A DNA stretch of 27,566 nucleotides from a virus, in the IMG/VR virus record IMGVR_UViG_3300022072_000103, positions 1 to 27,566 of that record; one strand, 5' to 3'. Positions 5,308-11,405 of the stretch are shown one piece after another. Each line of letters opens with the position of its first letter. Position 1 is the first letter of the stretch. Below the pieces are notes generated by a model, which ran no database searches, was not told where the DNA came from, and saw only the letters and a program-made list of their open reading frames with translations. Both the position numbers and the translations under genes were made by a program.

Positions 5308-6993
5308 TTACAGGTCTGGGAACCAATTTTTTTCTGCTGCAAACTTTACGGCGCTATCAACGAGATCGCCTTTCTTCGATGCTTCGTCAGCGCCGTGGCC
5401 GCATTCGTGAATGATGCGGACCAACTGGCCTTTTTTGCAGGATGAAAAGAAGTTTTCATCAGGTTTCCAGTATTTTTCAACAGTTTTGCGGTCTGTTTGA
5501 GGTGCTTCGCTGTGAGACAGAAGCAAGGCATAGGACAATGCTTTCATGAGCGCGGCGTCAGGCAGAGCCTTTTTATCCATGACATCAAGTTCCATTGACG
5601 CAAGATAAGCCTTTTCGGCAGCGTCCATGGCCTTGCCTTGGGTGAAAGAAGTACCCGTTTGCAGGGCCACGTCTGTGAAGTTCTGGTTGATGAGAAATGC
5701 ACCACCATAGCGATCGTGGGTGGACGCAAGAAACAGGCGCAGAACACCGTTGGGATCGGCAGCTTTTTCATTCATCACAGTGAGGCGTTTGATGCGGTGC
5801 AAATCAAGCACAACACCAGCTGGAAAGTCAGGTTCGTCGGCGGCTTCACCATTTTCAGTGAGTGATGATGCTTTTTCAGAAGCGGGTTTGACAATTCCAG
5901 CGTCAACACAAGCCTGATAGCCTTCTTTGTCGTCTGGAATGACGCCAAAGCGGACCTGATAGCCTTCTTTTGAGTTGATACGCACGGAATAGATTACACC
6001 GAGCAGCTTTTTGTGATGCGCAGGGATTTCCCGCTCATATTCACGTCCGGCCCATTCAGCAAAGAAGGCTTCTTCCTGCTTTGTCAGCTTGGGGTTTTCT
6101 TCGTCCATTTTGTCTTCGATGGCTTCGAGGCGCTCACGCTGTTCGTCGGTCATAACCAGTTCGCCAGAATAGGCTTCAAAGTCGTAAAGGCTATCGACAC
6201 GCGTGATAGAACCCCAGACTTTGCCCCAGTCTTCCCAGACGTTGACCATTGAACCCAAGATGGCTTTCTCGGCCATTTTATCGAGGAGGTCTGCGTCCTT
6301 GATGTTGATTTCATCGCTGAACAGATCAGCTTCATATTCGCCGCCTGCATCGATGTAGTCTTGCTGGCTTACCCATGCGGAAGCGGCGCGGTTGGAAAAC
6401 TGGCTGAACCCTTCGGACGCGAGATCCCTCATATGGGATAGTCCGAACCATTTTTGGCTCAAGCAGCGTTTGAAGCAGTCTTCAAGAGTGGTCTTGTCGT
6501 CAGTAAAATAAACAAGCCCCTGCATCTGGTCGGAGTTAATCTCGTCGTTGAAGAAGGCTTCGAGGATCTTCTTGGGCAGCTTGGACATTGCCATGCAGCG
6601 TTTGACGATGCTCAAGGGGCGGTCGATCAGGCGTTGGACTGCAACCGGGTCGAGGTCTTTGAAAGCGTCACCTGAAAGCAGGTTTACGACATCTTTCTCG
6701 GTCATTTTTTCACGAACAAGGTTGTCGACGATACCGATCTGGACGGCATCTTCTTTGTTGATCTGTTGGAAAGGGACTTTGTGATCAGCTTCGAAGATGT
6801 TGGACAAGGCCAAGAGACGGCGCTGTCCGGCCACGACATGAAGCTGGTTGTCTTCAATATATCCAACAAGAGGGTTAATGAGGCCGCGTTCGCGGATCGA
6901 GTTCTCAAGACCGATGATGTTTTCTACCGACTTGCGAGGGTTTTCATCAGCAACACGAATGTTGCCGATTTCTATTTCTTGAATGGAGTTCAA
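5308..6993 (-). CDS. Large plasmid-type ParB-like protein
   Basis: The 561-residue protein starts at TTG 6991-6993, with GAGG upstream and overlap with the previous stop; no in-frame ATG lies nearby. The N-terminal ParB/Srx domain shows NPRK (18-21), IIGLENSIRERGLINPLVGY and HVVAGQRRLLALS (52-64, box matching the GxRR phosphate-binding motif). An HTH-like helical region follows at about 95-190. The C-terminal part has KTVEKYWKPDENFFSSCKKG, a segment I associate with long ParB-like proteins of alphaproteobacterial plasmids. No ParA is adjacent, so segregation is not implied; gene regulation or DNA protection is equally possible. The gene ends 60 bases before a strong terminator. Confidence 0.8.
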   Translation of the reverse strand: MNSIQEIEIGNIRVADENPRKSVENIIGLENSIRERGLINPLVGYIEDNQLHVVAGQRRLLALSNIFEADHKVPFQQINKEDAVQIGIVDNLVREKMTEKDVVNLLSGDAFKDLDPVAVQRLIDRPLSIVKRCMAMSKLPKKILEAFFNDEINSDQMQGLVYFTDDKTTLEDCFKRCLSQKWFGLSHMRDLASEGFSQFSNRAASAWVSQQDYIDAGGEYEADLFSDEINIKDADLLDKMAEKAILGSMVNVWEDWGKVWGSITRVDSLYDFEAYSGELVMTDEQRERLEAIEDKMDEENPKLTKQEEAFFAEWAGREYEREIPAHHKKLLGVIYSVRINSKEGYQVRFGVIPDDKEGYQACVDAGIVKPASEKASSLTENGEAADEPDFPAGVVLDLHRIKRLTVMNEKAADPNGVLRLFLASTHDRYGGAFLINQNFTDVALQTGTSFTQGKAMDAAEKAYLASMELDVMDKKALPDAALMKALSYALLLSHSEAPQTDRKTVEKYWKPDENFFSSCKKGQLVRIIHECGHGADEASKKGDLVDSAVKFAAEKNWFPDL

Positions 6994-7436
6994 AGGTTTT
7001 CTTCCTCTTTGGGTGCGCTTTCTGGCGCGTTGCTTTGATCAGTCAAAAGTGAGCCTGACATTTCCTTGATCTTGTCGAAGATCGGCATGATCAATTCTTC
7101 ATCGATCTCAAGTTCTGCGAGTTCTTCGGTTAGCTTCGCAAGCTTTTTGATAGCTTGTGTTCTGCGACCTTCGGAAGCGGGTTCAATAACACGACACTGG
7201 GCCGTGAAGTCGGCCAGATCAGCGGTTAACGTGTCGAAGTACAGGCGCTTATAAACGCTGTCCGTATCCGTGTTGGAGTTGATCCGGTAATACAGACAGG
7301 CGGTCATGTAGTCTGGATCGTGCGTGTCAATGCGGGCAGTGATGTAGGACACTTCATAGCCCTTTTGCGCGACTTCACTTGCGAGGTCGCTTAGAAGCTT
7401 TGAAATCTGTCTTGATGAGAGGGAAGGAGTTTGCAT
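6990..7436 (-). CDS. Hypothetical 148-residue protein
   Basis: ATG 7434-7436 is preceded by AAAGG at 8 bases. The product begins MQTPSLSSRQISKLLSDLAS, continues with a strand-rich middle (SYITARIDTHDPDYMTACLYYR, then VYKRLYFDTLTADLADFTAQ) and has a helical coiled-coil-like section (KKLAKLTEELAELEIDEEL) with an acidic end. Its stop overlaps the ParB-like start, so the two are probably co-translated; a partner or regulator of ParB is possible but unproven. Its N-terminus overlaps the previous 80-residue gene by 62 bases. No family recognised. Confidence 0.7.
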   Translation of the reverse strand: MQTPSLSSRQISKLLSDLASEVAQKGYEVSYITARIDTHDPDYMTACLYYRINSNTDTDSVYKRLYFDTLTADLADFTAQCRVIEPASEGRRTQAIKKLAKLTEELAELEIDEELIMPIFDKIKEMSGSLLTDQSNAPESAPKEEENL

Positions 7437-7617
7437 TGGTAAAACCTTTCGTAATGCGTTGAAAGAGGGTCACAAGGCGGGACGTTTGAGGCGCCCATAC
7501 CTTGAGGGGTTTGTACGCGGTGATCGCGTGGGACAGGATGCACAGATCGTCTTCGGTCAAATACGCAAAGCGCGTTTTCCCGTCTGGATATTCGACTGTG
7601 ATCCTGATTTTGGTCAT
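7375..7617 (-). CDS. Hypothetical 80-residue protein
   Basis: ATG 7615-7617 overlaps the stop of the ArdC-like gene (ATGA). The first 60 residues (MTKIRITVEYPDGKTRFAYL... DDLCILSHAITAYKPLKVWA) look like a small beta-rich domain. The last 20 are basic (SFPLIKTDFKASKRPRK) and run 62 bases into the next gene in another frame. The overlap with ArdC and the sensible N-terminal composition support the gene; the C-terminal tail is less certain. Confidence 0.6.
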   Translation of the reverse strand: MTKIRITVEYPDGKTRFAYLTEDDLCILSHAITAYKPLKVWAPQTSRLVTLFQRITKGFTNANSFPLIKTDFKASKRPRK

Positions 7618-8522
7618 GCGGCTTCTACTCGGTCGTAGGTTTCAGCCGGTTGTTGCTCGTTGCACCACTTCAGAGCCTTGCTGGCTTCGGCCGCGGCTTT
7701 GAAGATCAGCGTGTGGTCTTCATCGAGGGCTTTTATCCACGAATTGAGGTAAGCAGCTTGGTCCTGGCGCGGCAAAACTTGCAAGCCGAGTTCTTGACCA
7801 ATCATGGCGCTGCCAATCTCTGCAATGAGTTCCTCAAAGGCGCGGGTTTTGATGCTGCGCGAGTAATCATGGAGCGTGGCACGATCAAGGCGGTGTTTCG
7901 CGCCTGTTGCGTGCGTCAGCTCGTGGAACAACGTGCTGTAATAGTGATCAGAGGCGTCTGCTTCCTTGGTGTCCAAGAAGTCATTGATAGGTGGCAGGTC
8001 AATCTGATCGAGGGCGGGAATATACATTGGCTGGGAACCATTGTGGGTGATGGGAACCTGACAATTGGTAACGAACAAGTCGTAGTTTGTCACGTTTTGA
8101 AGTTCTGTGCGTTCGGGGCGCTCTTGCAACGGCTCAAGGTGATCGAGGTTGATGTTGCCAGTCTGTGAAACGTGCAGAACACGGTAGAATTTCATCACAC
8201 GGTAGGTTTTGTTGTCGCCGTTTGCTTCCTCCTTGATGTTGGTTTTGTAGAAAACGATGGGAATGGTCTTCGATCCCTTGATGATGTGGCCACCAAGGGA
8301 CTTGATCTGGTTTGGCGTCAGAAAACGGGGATCGGATTGCTTATTCTGCTGCAACCAGAAACCCGTAATCATGGAGTTGATGCCCGTGTAAACGTGTCCG
8401 GTGTTGCCGTTCATGGGAGCGTTCAAGGATACCCAAGATTTTGTCCAGTTCAGCCCCTCTGTTTTCATCATCGTGACGATCTGGGCTGTAAATTGTTGCT
8501 GGAGGTCTGTGAGATTGGACAT
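7614..8522 (-). CDS. ardC: ArdC-like antirestriction protein with zincin domain
   Basis: The 302-residue product has the two-part ArdC layout. The N-terminal single-strand-DNA-binding domain (about 1-125) carries GLNWTKSW, GHVYTGINSMI and GSKTIPIVFYK. The C-terminal metallopeptidase-like domain has FHELTHATGAKHRL (HExxH at 200-204) and RAFEELIAEIGSAMIG (third-ligand glutamate region, about 230-239). Known ArdC proteins are carried by conjugative plasmids and protect entering single-stranded DNA from restriction; the peptidase substrate is unclear. AAAGG lies 9 bases before the ATG. The first 182 bases overlap the end of the upstream membrane-protein frame. The partner ParB-like gene two genes downstream strengthens the plasmid-like flavour. 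Confidence 0.9.
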   Translation of the reverse strand: MSNLTDLQQQFTAQIVTMMKTEGLNWTKSWVSLNAPMNGNTGHVYTGINSMITGFWLQQNKQSDPRFLTPNQIKSLGGHIIKGSKTIPIVFYKTNIKEEANGDNKTYRVMKFYRVLHVSQTGNINLDHLEPLQERPERTELQNVTNYDLFVTNCQVPITHNGSQPMYIPALDQIDLPPINDFLDTKEADASDHYYSTLFHELTHATGAKHRLDRATLHDYSRSIKTRAFEELIAEIGSAMIGQELGLQVLPRQDQAAYLNSWIKALDEDHTLIFKAAAEASKALKWCNEQQPAETYDRVEAA

Positions 8523-8766
8523 TGGAAACGCCTTTCTGGGCCATGCGGCCAGCTGTCATAAAGAGGGAAAAGATAAGGCCAGCCATTGCGGCAATGACTG
8601 TGCCTTGAAGGGTGCCAGAGAAGAACATCATCAGAGCAGCAGTGACGATGATATCTACCATCCAGTGTGCGCGCATCAGCATGTCGAAGCGGAAGATGCG
8701 GAAAGCAAAGACAAGACACGCAAGAGCGGTCATGAAAGAGACAAAGCTGATCATAATGAGGTCCAT
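8341..8766 (-). CDS. Multi-pass membrane protein, end overlapping ardC
   Basis: The 141-residue frame starts at ATG 8764-8766 (AAAGG 9 bases upstream; MDLIM could restart at residue 5). The first 70 residues are strongly hydrophobic in about three segments: SFVSFMTALACLVFAFRIF, WMVDIIVTAALMMFFS and GTVIAAMAGLIFSLFMTA. The remaining 60 residues are hydrophilic (RHDDENRGAELDKILGILER) and coincide with the start of ardC in another frame. The overlap is unusually long, yet the tail composition is protein-like. The family is unrecognised; a superinfection-exclusion or envelope role is conceivable, and a holin is less likely in an early operon. Confidence 0.65.
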   Translation of the reverse strand: MDLIMISFVSFMTALACLVFAFRIFRFDMLMRAHWMVDIIVTAALMMFFSGTLQGTVIAAMAGLIFSLFMTAGRMAQKGVSNVQSHRPPATIYSPDRHDDENRGAELDKILGILERSHERQHRTRLHGHQLHDYGFLVAAE

Positions 8767-8771
8767 GTGGA

Positions 8772-9035
8772 CTAACCTTTCGTGTACGGGATACCTTTGT
8801 ATCCGTGGTTGATAAAGTTGGCCGAGATCAAGGTCGATGTCGGCTGTTCGGGGTTGTCGCGCTCAAACCATACATCACAAGTGAAAACGGTATAGTGGAC
8901 CACATCGCGCAGAGGCTTGCGGTCTGTGACAACAAGGCGAAAGAGAGCCAAGCCGTTGCCTTCGAAAGCGTCACCGTAAGCCCATTCATCATAGTCAGAG
9001 ATGAAGATGTGGCAGCCTGTTTTTGTGCATTTCAT
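8772..9035 (-). CDS. Hypothetical 87-residue protein
   Basis: ATG 9033-9035 overlaps the upstream stop (ATGA), and GGAG lies 11 bases before it. The product begins MKCTKTGCHIFISDYDEWAY. It has aromatic and acidic residues and a strand-rich middle (LALFRLVVTDRKPLRD, HYTVFTCDVWFERDN), suggesting a small beta domain. It has a few cysteines but no paired CxxC motif. It stops 6 bases before the membrane-protein start, whose ribosome site is built from its last codons. No family recognised. Confidence 0.7.
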   Translation of the reverse strand: MKCTKTGCHIFISDYDEWAYGDAFEGNGLALFRLVVTDRKPLRDVVHYTVFTCDVWFERDNPEQPTSTLISANFINHGYKGIPYTKG

Positions 9036-9337
9036 GTTGGTTCACTCCATGTTTCAGATGATGGCTTGAAGTCTTCCAAAGGAAAGTAAGACACGCCGAT
9101 GAACCAGTCCGACCAGCGCGTTTGGCAACGGACAGCCATTGTGCCGTCTTTTCTCGGTTTGAAGTTTTGGAAACTCACAAAGCCAGAGACACATTCTTTG
9201 AGGATTTTCTCAATTTCTGTGATGGCTTCTTTGTTGCGCTCAACCACTTCGTGAGACAAGCGCTCATACCCGTTGTTGTTGAAGACCAACTCGGGATTTA
9301 GATCGGCCATTTCGGAAAGTGCTTCGAAGTAATCCAT
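9032..9337 (-). CDS. Hypothetical 101-residue protein
   Basis: AAAGGA sits 9 bases before ATG 9335-9337. The product has an N-terminal helical acidic half (MDYFEALSEMADLNPELVFN) and a C-terminal aromatic half (RCQTRWSDWFIGVSYFPLED). The mix suggests a small alpha/beta fold. Its stop overlaps the next start (ATGA). No family recognised. Confidence 0.7.
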   Translation of the reverse strand: MDYFEALSEMADLNPELVFNNNGYERLSHEVVERNKEAITEIEKILKECVSGFVSFQNFKPRKDGTMAVRCQTRWSDWFIGVSYFPLEDFKPSSETWSEPT

Positions 9338-9358
9338 GCGGCTATCCTTTCAAACTTT

Positions 9359-9523
9359 TCATTTTTGAATGACGGGGGGGTCATTCGCTTCGTAAAATTC
9401 CGCATGTGCTTGCTGTTGTGCAAACTCACGCAGAAGTTTTTGACGTTCTAGGGAAGCAGCTTGTATTTTCAGACGCACTGCAAGGGTGTGACTGCGTGTG
9501 CTGGTTCTAGCATTGGGCTTCAT
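9359..9523 (-). CDS. Small basic/helical 54-residue protein
   Basis: ATG 9521-9523 opens a frame (MKPNARTSTRSHTLAVRLKI) followed by a helical stretch (ASLERQKLLREFAQQQAHAE) and the end DPPVIQK. It stops 21 bases before the next gene's start. Only a weak GGAT ribosome site is visible. A 7-bp hairpin with a six-base C loop (9367-9386) lies over its last codons. It would be the first gene after the terminator at 9632-9659. No family recognised; moderate confidence. Confidence 0.45.
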   Translation of the reverse strand: MKPNARTSTRSHTLAVRLKIQAASLERQKLLREFAQQQAHAEFYEANDPPVIQK

Positions 9524-9631
9524 GTTGAAGATCCGTTTGTGGCGCTGGACCTGCGCTTGCGGGGTGCAAGGCGGTCACGGTTCGCGCATGTGAGGGTGAG
9601 GCCCGGTACACAGGCCAGTTAAAGGGAAACT

Positions 9632-9659
9632 GCCCCCGCCACATTTCTGCGACAGGGGC
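9632..9659 (-). terminator. Probable intrinsic terminator after the 204-residue gene
   Basis: On the - strand GCCCCTGTCGCA (9659-9648) pairs with TGTGGCGGGGGC (9643-9632). The 12-bp stem includes three G-U pairs and is capped by a GAAA tetraloop. It is followed by a moderately T-rich stretch (AGTTTCCCTTT). It lies 20 bases after the stop of the 204-residue gene. The spacer 9524-9631 holds no gene and no convincing promoter. Confidence 0.7.
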
Positions 9660-9679
9660 GATACTCGTTACGAACGGGG

Positions 9680-10294
9680 TTATCCGTTGGCGTTGCGGTC
9701 AGCGACTTCTTCCTCGCTGGTGATGCCATCGGTGTTGGTCGGCGAAAGGCTCGCTTTGACGCCGAAAGCAGCCATGCGACGTTCAAGTTCGTTCGCCTTG
9801 CTGTTTTGCTGACCCGTTGGTGCAGGTGTGTATGGCATGTAAGCCTCACCAGTCGCGGTGCCGTAGATCGCCTTGGCTGCGTTCAACAGTTGCTCGATCG
9901 CCAGCGTTTCTGTTTTGCGGTTCTCGGCAAACATGATCACGCGGTCCAGCTGTTGCATGCCCAACTCGTCGTTGACCACTTGGCGGTGTGCCTTCTCGAC
10001 CTTGGCGATGTCTTCGCGCAGCTTGTCGGCAAACCACTCATGCTTCTTTTCTAAACCGTAGATGATCGATCCAAGGATGTTCTTCTGGACGAAAGCCATT
10101 CCGTTCACTTCAACTTGCTCGCCCAGCTGGCGGTTGAATTGAAGGCGTGGATCATTGAATTGATCGGCGATGATCTGCATCGCGGTGTGTACGTCTTGAG
10201 CATCGATCTGATCCTGCAAGCGTTGTGCTTCTGCCGAAGCGTCGGTAGCAAATTCGATGAGTTCAGCTTTGTTCATTGCGTTGATGTTAGTCAT
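9680..10294 (-). CDS. Hypothetical 204-residue helical protein
   Basis: I take ATG 10292-10294, because GGAG lies exactly 7 bases upstream; the ATG four codons earlier is itself part of that ribosome-binding sequence. The product (MTNINAMNKAELIEFATDAS...) is mostly helical, with charged segments (GLEKKHEWFADKLREDIAKV, ENRKTETLAIEQLLNAAKAI) and a disordered tail (PTNTDGITSEEEVADRNANG). No catalytic motif is visible. Its leader (10295-10436) contains structured element A and the 17-base ribosome-binding leader that is repeated before the gene at 10812-10964, so the two genes may share regulation. Confidence 0.75.
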   Translation of the reverse strand: MTNINAMNKAELIEFATDASAEAQRLQDQIDAQDVHTAMQIIADQFNDPRLQFNRQLGEQVEVNGMAFVQKNILGSIIYGLEKKHEWFADKLREDIAKVEKAHRQVVNDELGMQQLDRVIMFAENRKTETLAIEQLLNAAKAIYGTATGEAYMPYTPAPTGQQNSKANELERRMAAFGVKASLSPTNTDGITSEEEVADRNANG

Positions 10295-10308
10295 GTCGTT
10301 CTCCATTT
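10292..10308 (-). repeat. 17-base leader repeat, copy 1 (ribosome-binding site plus start)
   Basis: The - strand reads AAATGGAGAACGACATG, identical to 10962-10978. It includes GGAG, a 7-base spacer and the start codon of the 204-residue gene. Both copies follow a structured element with a related core. Confidence 0.85.
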
Positions 10309-10324
10309 ATTTTTCATATTTGTT

Positions 10325-10436
10325 GATAACTCCCCGCGTCAGCAGACTAAGCGGGGTGATGGTCAAGGCGGCGCTCTTGCGCCCCTGCTTCAGCAGGTTG
10401 CCTTGACGATCGCACTGCGTGGATGCAGCGATTATC
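10325..10436 (-). ncRNA. Structured element A (candidate leader RNA or structured DNA)
   Basis: In the gene-free spacer before the 204-residue gene, an outer stem (10325-10330 with 10431-10436) encloses three substructures. The first is a hairpin CACTGC/GCAGCG (10413-10430). The second is a perfect three-way junction: GTCAAGGC 10362-10369 with GCCTTGAC 10400-10407, enclosing GGCGC/GCGCC 10370-10383 and CCTGC/GCAGG 10384-10397, both with 4-base loops. The third is a hairpin CCCCGC/GCGGGG (10332-10356). The same junction is found with compensatory changes in element B. The strand is inferred from position before a - strand gene; both strands can fold. Confidence 0.6.
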
Positions 10437-10439
10437 TAT

Positions 10440-10655
10440 TTATTTCTTTGTTTTTTTCATCATACGAAGCGTTGCTTGAAGCGCGTCACGAATGGCGGTG
10501 ACTTCCGTTTCCAAGCAAGCGATGCGCTCACGGCAATCTTCGTTGATGTGATCCTGCACTGTCGAAGGCGAACGCTTCCAGGTTGGCTTCTTGAATGTTG
10601 GCATTGCAGGGAGGGTGATGGCGGGGATCGTCAATGTGATGGTCTTCGTTTTCAT
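10440..10655 (-). CDS. Hypothetical 71-residue coiled-coil protein
   Basis: AAAGGA lies 8 bases before ATG 10653-10655; a TTG five codons upstream is less likely. The product starts MKTKTITLTIPAITLPAMPT, then a basic linker (FKKPTWKRSPS), then a helix with heptad spacing (ACLETEVTAIRDALQATLRM) and a basic end MKKTKK. It follows the 26-residue membrane peptide by 11 bases. The apolar N-terminus is beta-like and prolines make a transmembrane helix unlikely. No family recognised. Confidence 0.65.
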   Translation of the reverse strand: MKTKTITLTIPAITLPAMPTFKKPTWKRSPSTVQDHINEDCRERIACLETEVTAIRDALQATLRMMKKTKK

Positions 10656-10666
10656 AGTGTGTCCTT

Positions 10667-10747
10667 TCAAGACAGTGTGATGATGTAGGTGATGAGGGCG
10701 ACGACAAGCGTGATGCTTGCCGCCAGAGCGATTGTGTCCAACTTCAT
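10667..10747 (-). CDS. 26-residue membrane micropeptide
   Basis: ATG 10745-10747 overlaps the stop of the previous micropeptide (ATGA) and has GGAG 9 bases upstream, so the start signal is strong. The product is MKLDTI followed by ALAASITLVVALITYIITL and a final Ser: one transmembrane helix with almost nothing outside it. It stops 11 bases before the next gene. Size and position suggest a single-helix modulator of a membrane partner. The function is unknown. Confidence 0.65.
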   Translation of the reverse strand: MKLDTIALAASITLVVALITYIITLS

Positions 10748-10812
10748 AGGAAGATGCTCCAAAAGAAGTAGAGGGAAGCTACAAGGGAAGCGTTAAGGAA
10801 TAATGTGTGCAT
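10744..10812 (-). CDS. 22-residue membrane micropeptide
   Basis: The start overlaps the stop of the previous gene as TAATG (ATG 10810-10812) and GAGG lies 10 bases upstream. The stop overlaps the next start as ATGA. The product begins MHTLFLNASLVASLYFFWSI and ends FL, a short apolar helix with an aromatic end. Being bracketed by two start/stop overlaps makes translation likely despite the tiny size. Confidence 0.55.
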   Translation of the reverse strand: MHTLFLNASLVASLYFFWSIFL

Positions 10813-10964
10813 TAGAATGGTACCTCATCTGAGAGAAGAATTTGTGGTTGGGTGGCGATCGGAAGCGGCTCATCGTCGTATTCGTCAATGAGCAGCATGT
10901 CCTCCCATATCTGGGCGTCACGGTCTGTCAGTGGTTCTTCGATAAAGTGAAATCTCTGTTGCAT
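10812..10964 (-). CDS. Acidic 50-residue hypothetical protein
   Basis: ATG 10962-10964 is preceded by the repeated leader with GGAG at 7 bases. The product is strongly acidic (MQQRFHFIEEPLTDRDAQIW, then LLIDEYDDEPLPIATQP) and ends LLSDEVPF, again with a terminal Pro-Phe after acids as in SSB-type tails. It opens the micropeptide string. The leader region upstream contains the large structured element B. An SSB-mimic role is speculative. Confidence 0.65.
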   Translation of the reverse strand: MQQRFHFIEEPLTDRDAQIWEDMLLIDEYDDEPLPIATQPQILLSDEVPF

Positions 10965-10978
10965 GTCGTTCTCCATTT
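10962..10978 (-). repeat. 17-base leader repeat, copy 2
   Basis: Identical on the - strand to 10292-10308 (AAATGGAGAACGACATG), ending in the start codon of the 50-residue protein. It lies immediately 3' of element B on the - strand. Confidence 0.85.
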
Positions 10979-10984
10979 GTTACT

Positions 10985-11207
10985 CGCACAGATCGCCTGT
11001 CCGATGGCCGACGCACGCTATGAGGATGATCGCACTGAACGAAGTGAAGGAACGGTCAAGGATCGCCTCTTGGGGCGACCAGCTTGCTGGCAAAGCTCAT
11101 TTTAGCGAAGCGGCCCAGCTCGTCTGGGCAAAATGAGTTGCAGTCCTTGACGGTGCATCATCCGCATGGCCTCTCGGAGAGACAATCCGGACGGGCGATC
11201 CTGTGTG
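10985..11207 (-). ncRNA. Structured element B (large candidate leader RNA)
   Basis: The gene-free sequence folds into nested helices. GATCGCCTGTCCG (10991-11003) pairs with CGGACGGGCGATC (11188-11200), 13 pairs extended outward by six more after a bulge. GGATGAT plus GCAC (11024-11035) pairs with GTGCATCATCC (11153-11163). GTCAAGGA (11055-11062) pairs with TCCTTGAC (11144-11151). Inside are hairpins TCGCC/GGCGA (11063-11078), CCAGC/GCTGG (11079-11090) and an extra arm CTCATTTT/AAAATGAG (11096-11137) carrying GCCCAG/CTGGGC. The core matches element A with covarying stems. On the - strand it ends about 20 bases before the start codon at 10964. Confidence 0.65.
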
Positions 11208-11405
11208 TGTGGTATTGGGAAGGCGTAGCAAGGCAATGACGGAAGACCCCGATAGATGATCGAGCGCGCAGGAGCTTATCGCAGATAAGTCCGAAGCAGC
11301 GACAATCATCCGGGGGCCGGCAGTGACGCAGCGAAGACGGGATACAAACACAGGTCTGGTCTGCCCCACGTATCGAAGGGTTCAGCCTGTTTGCGCTAGG
11401 AAGCC
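11208..11405. other. Gene-free stretch with further inverted repeats
   Basis: No credible gene is seen. A long imperfect hairpin spans 11255-11310: GATGAT/ATCATC outside, and GGA plus CTTATC pairing with GATAAG plus TCC at the tip. CCGG/CCGG (11310-11320) can form a small hairpin. CCTGTGT (11200-11206) could pair with ACACAGG (11348-11354), competing with the outer helix of element B. The stretch may be part of the same RNA or carry the early promoter; no consensus sigma-70 promoter is evident. Confidence 0.4.

Noticed and set aside
9367-9386. GAATGAC/GTCATTC hairpin with G6 loop as a terminator
   Set aside because: It is inside a possible gene and is followed on the - strand by A-rich, not T-rich, sequence.
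10842-11105. Open frame of 87 codons on the + strand
   Set aside because: Half of it is antisense to the well-supported 50-residue gene and the rest lies in element B; no ribosome site.
11055-11151. Cloverleaf-like fold as a possible tRNA
   Set aside because: No TpsiC-loop consensus, closing stem of 8 and irregular arms, no CCA-like end; it fits the shared A/B core better.
11097-11369. Open frame of 90 codons on the - strand across the structured region
   Set aside because: No ribosome site, odd composition, and it crosses element B and the 11255-11310 hairpin; the reading frame is probably incidental.
10965-11405. Known large RNAs (RNase P, tmRNA)
   Set aside because: None of the conserved core sequences of these RNAs could be found on either strand.
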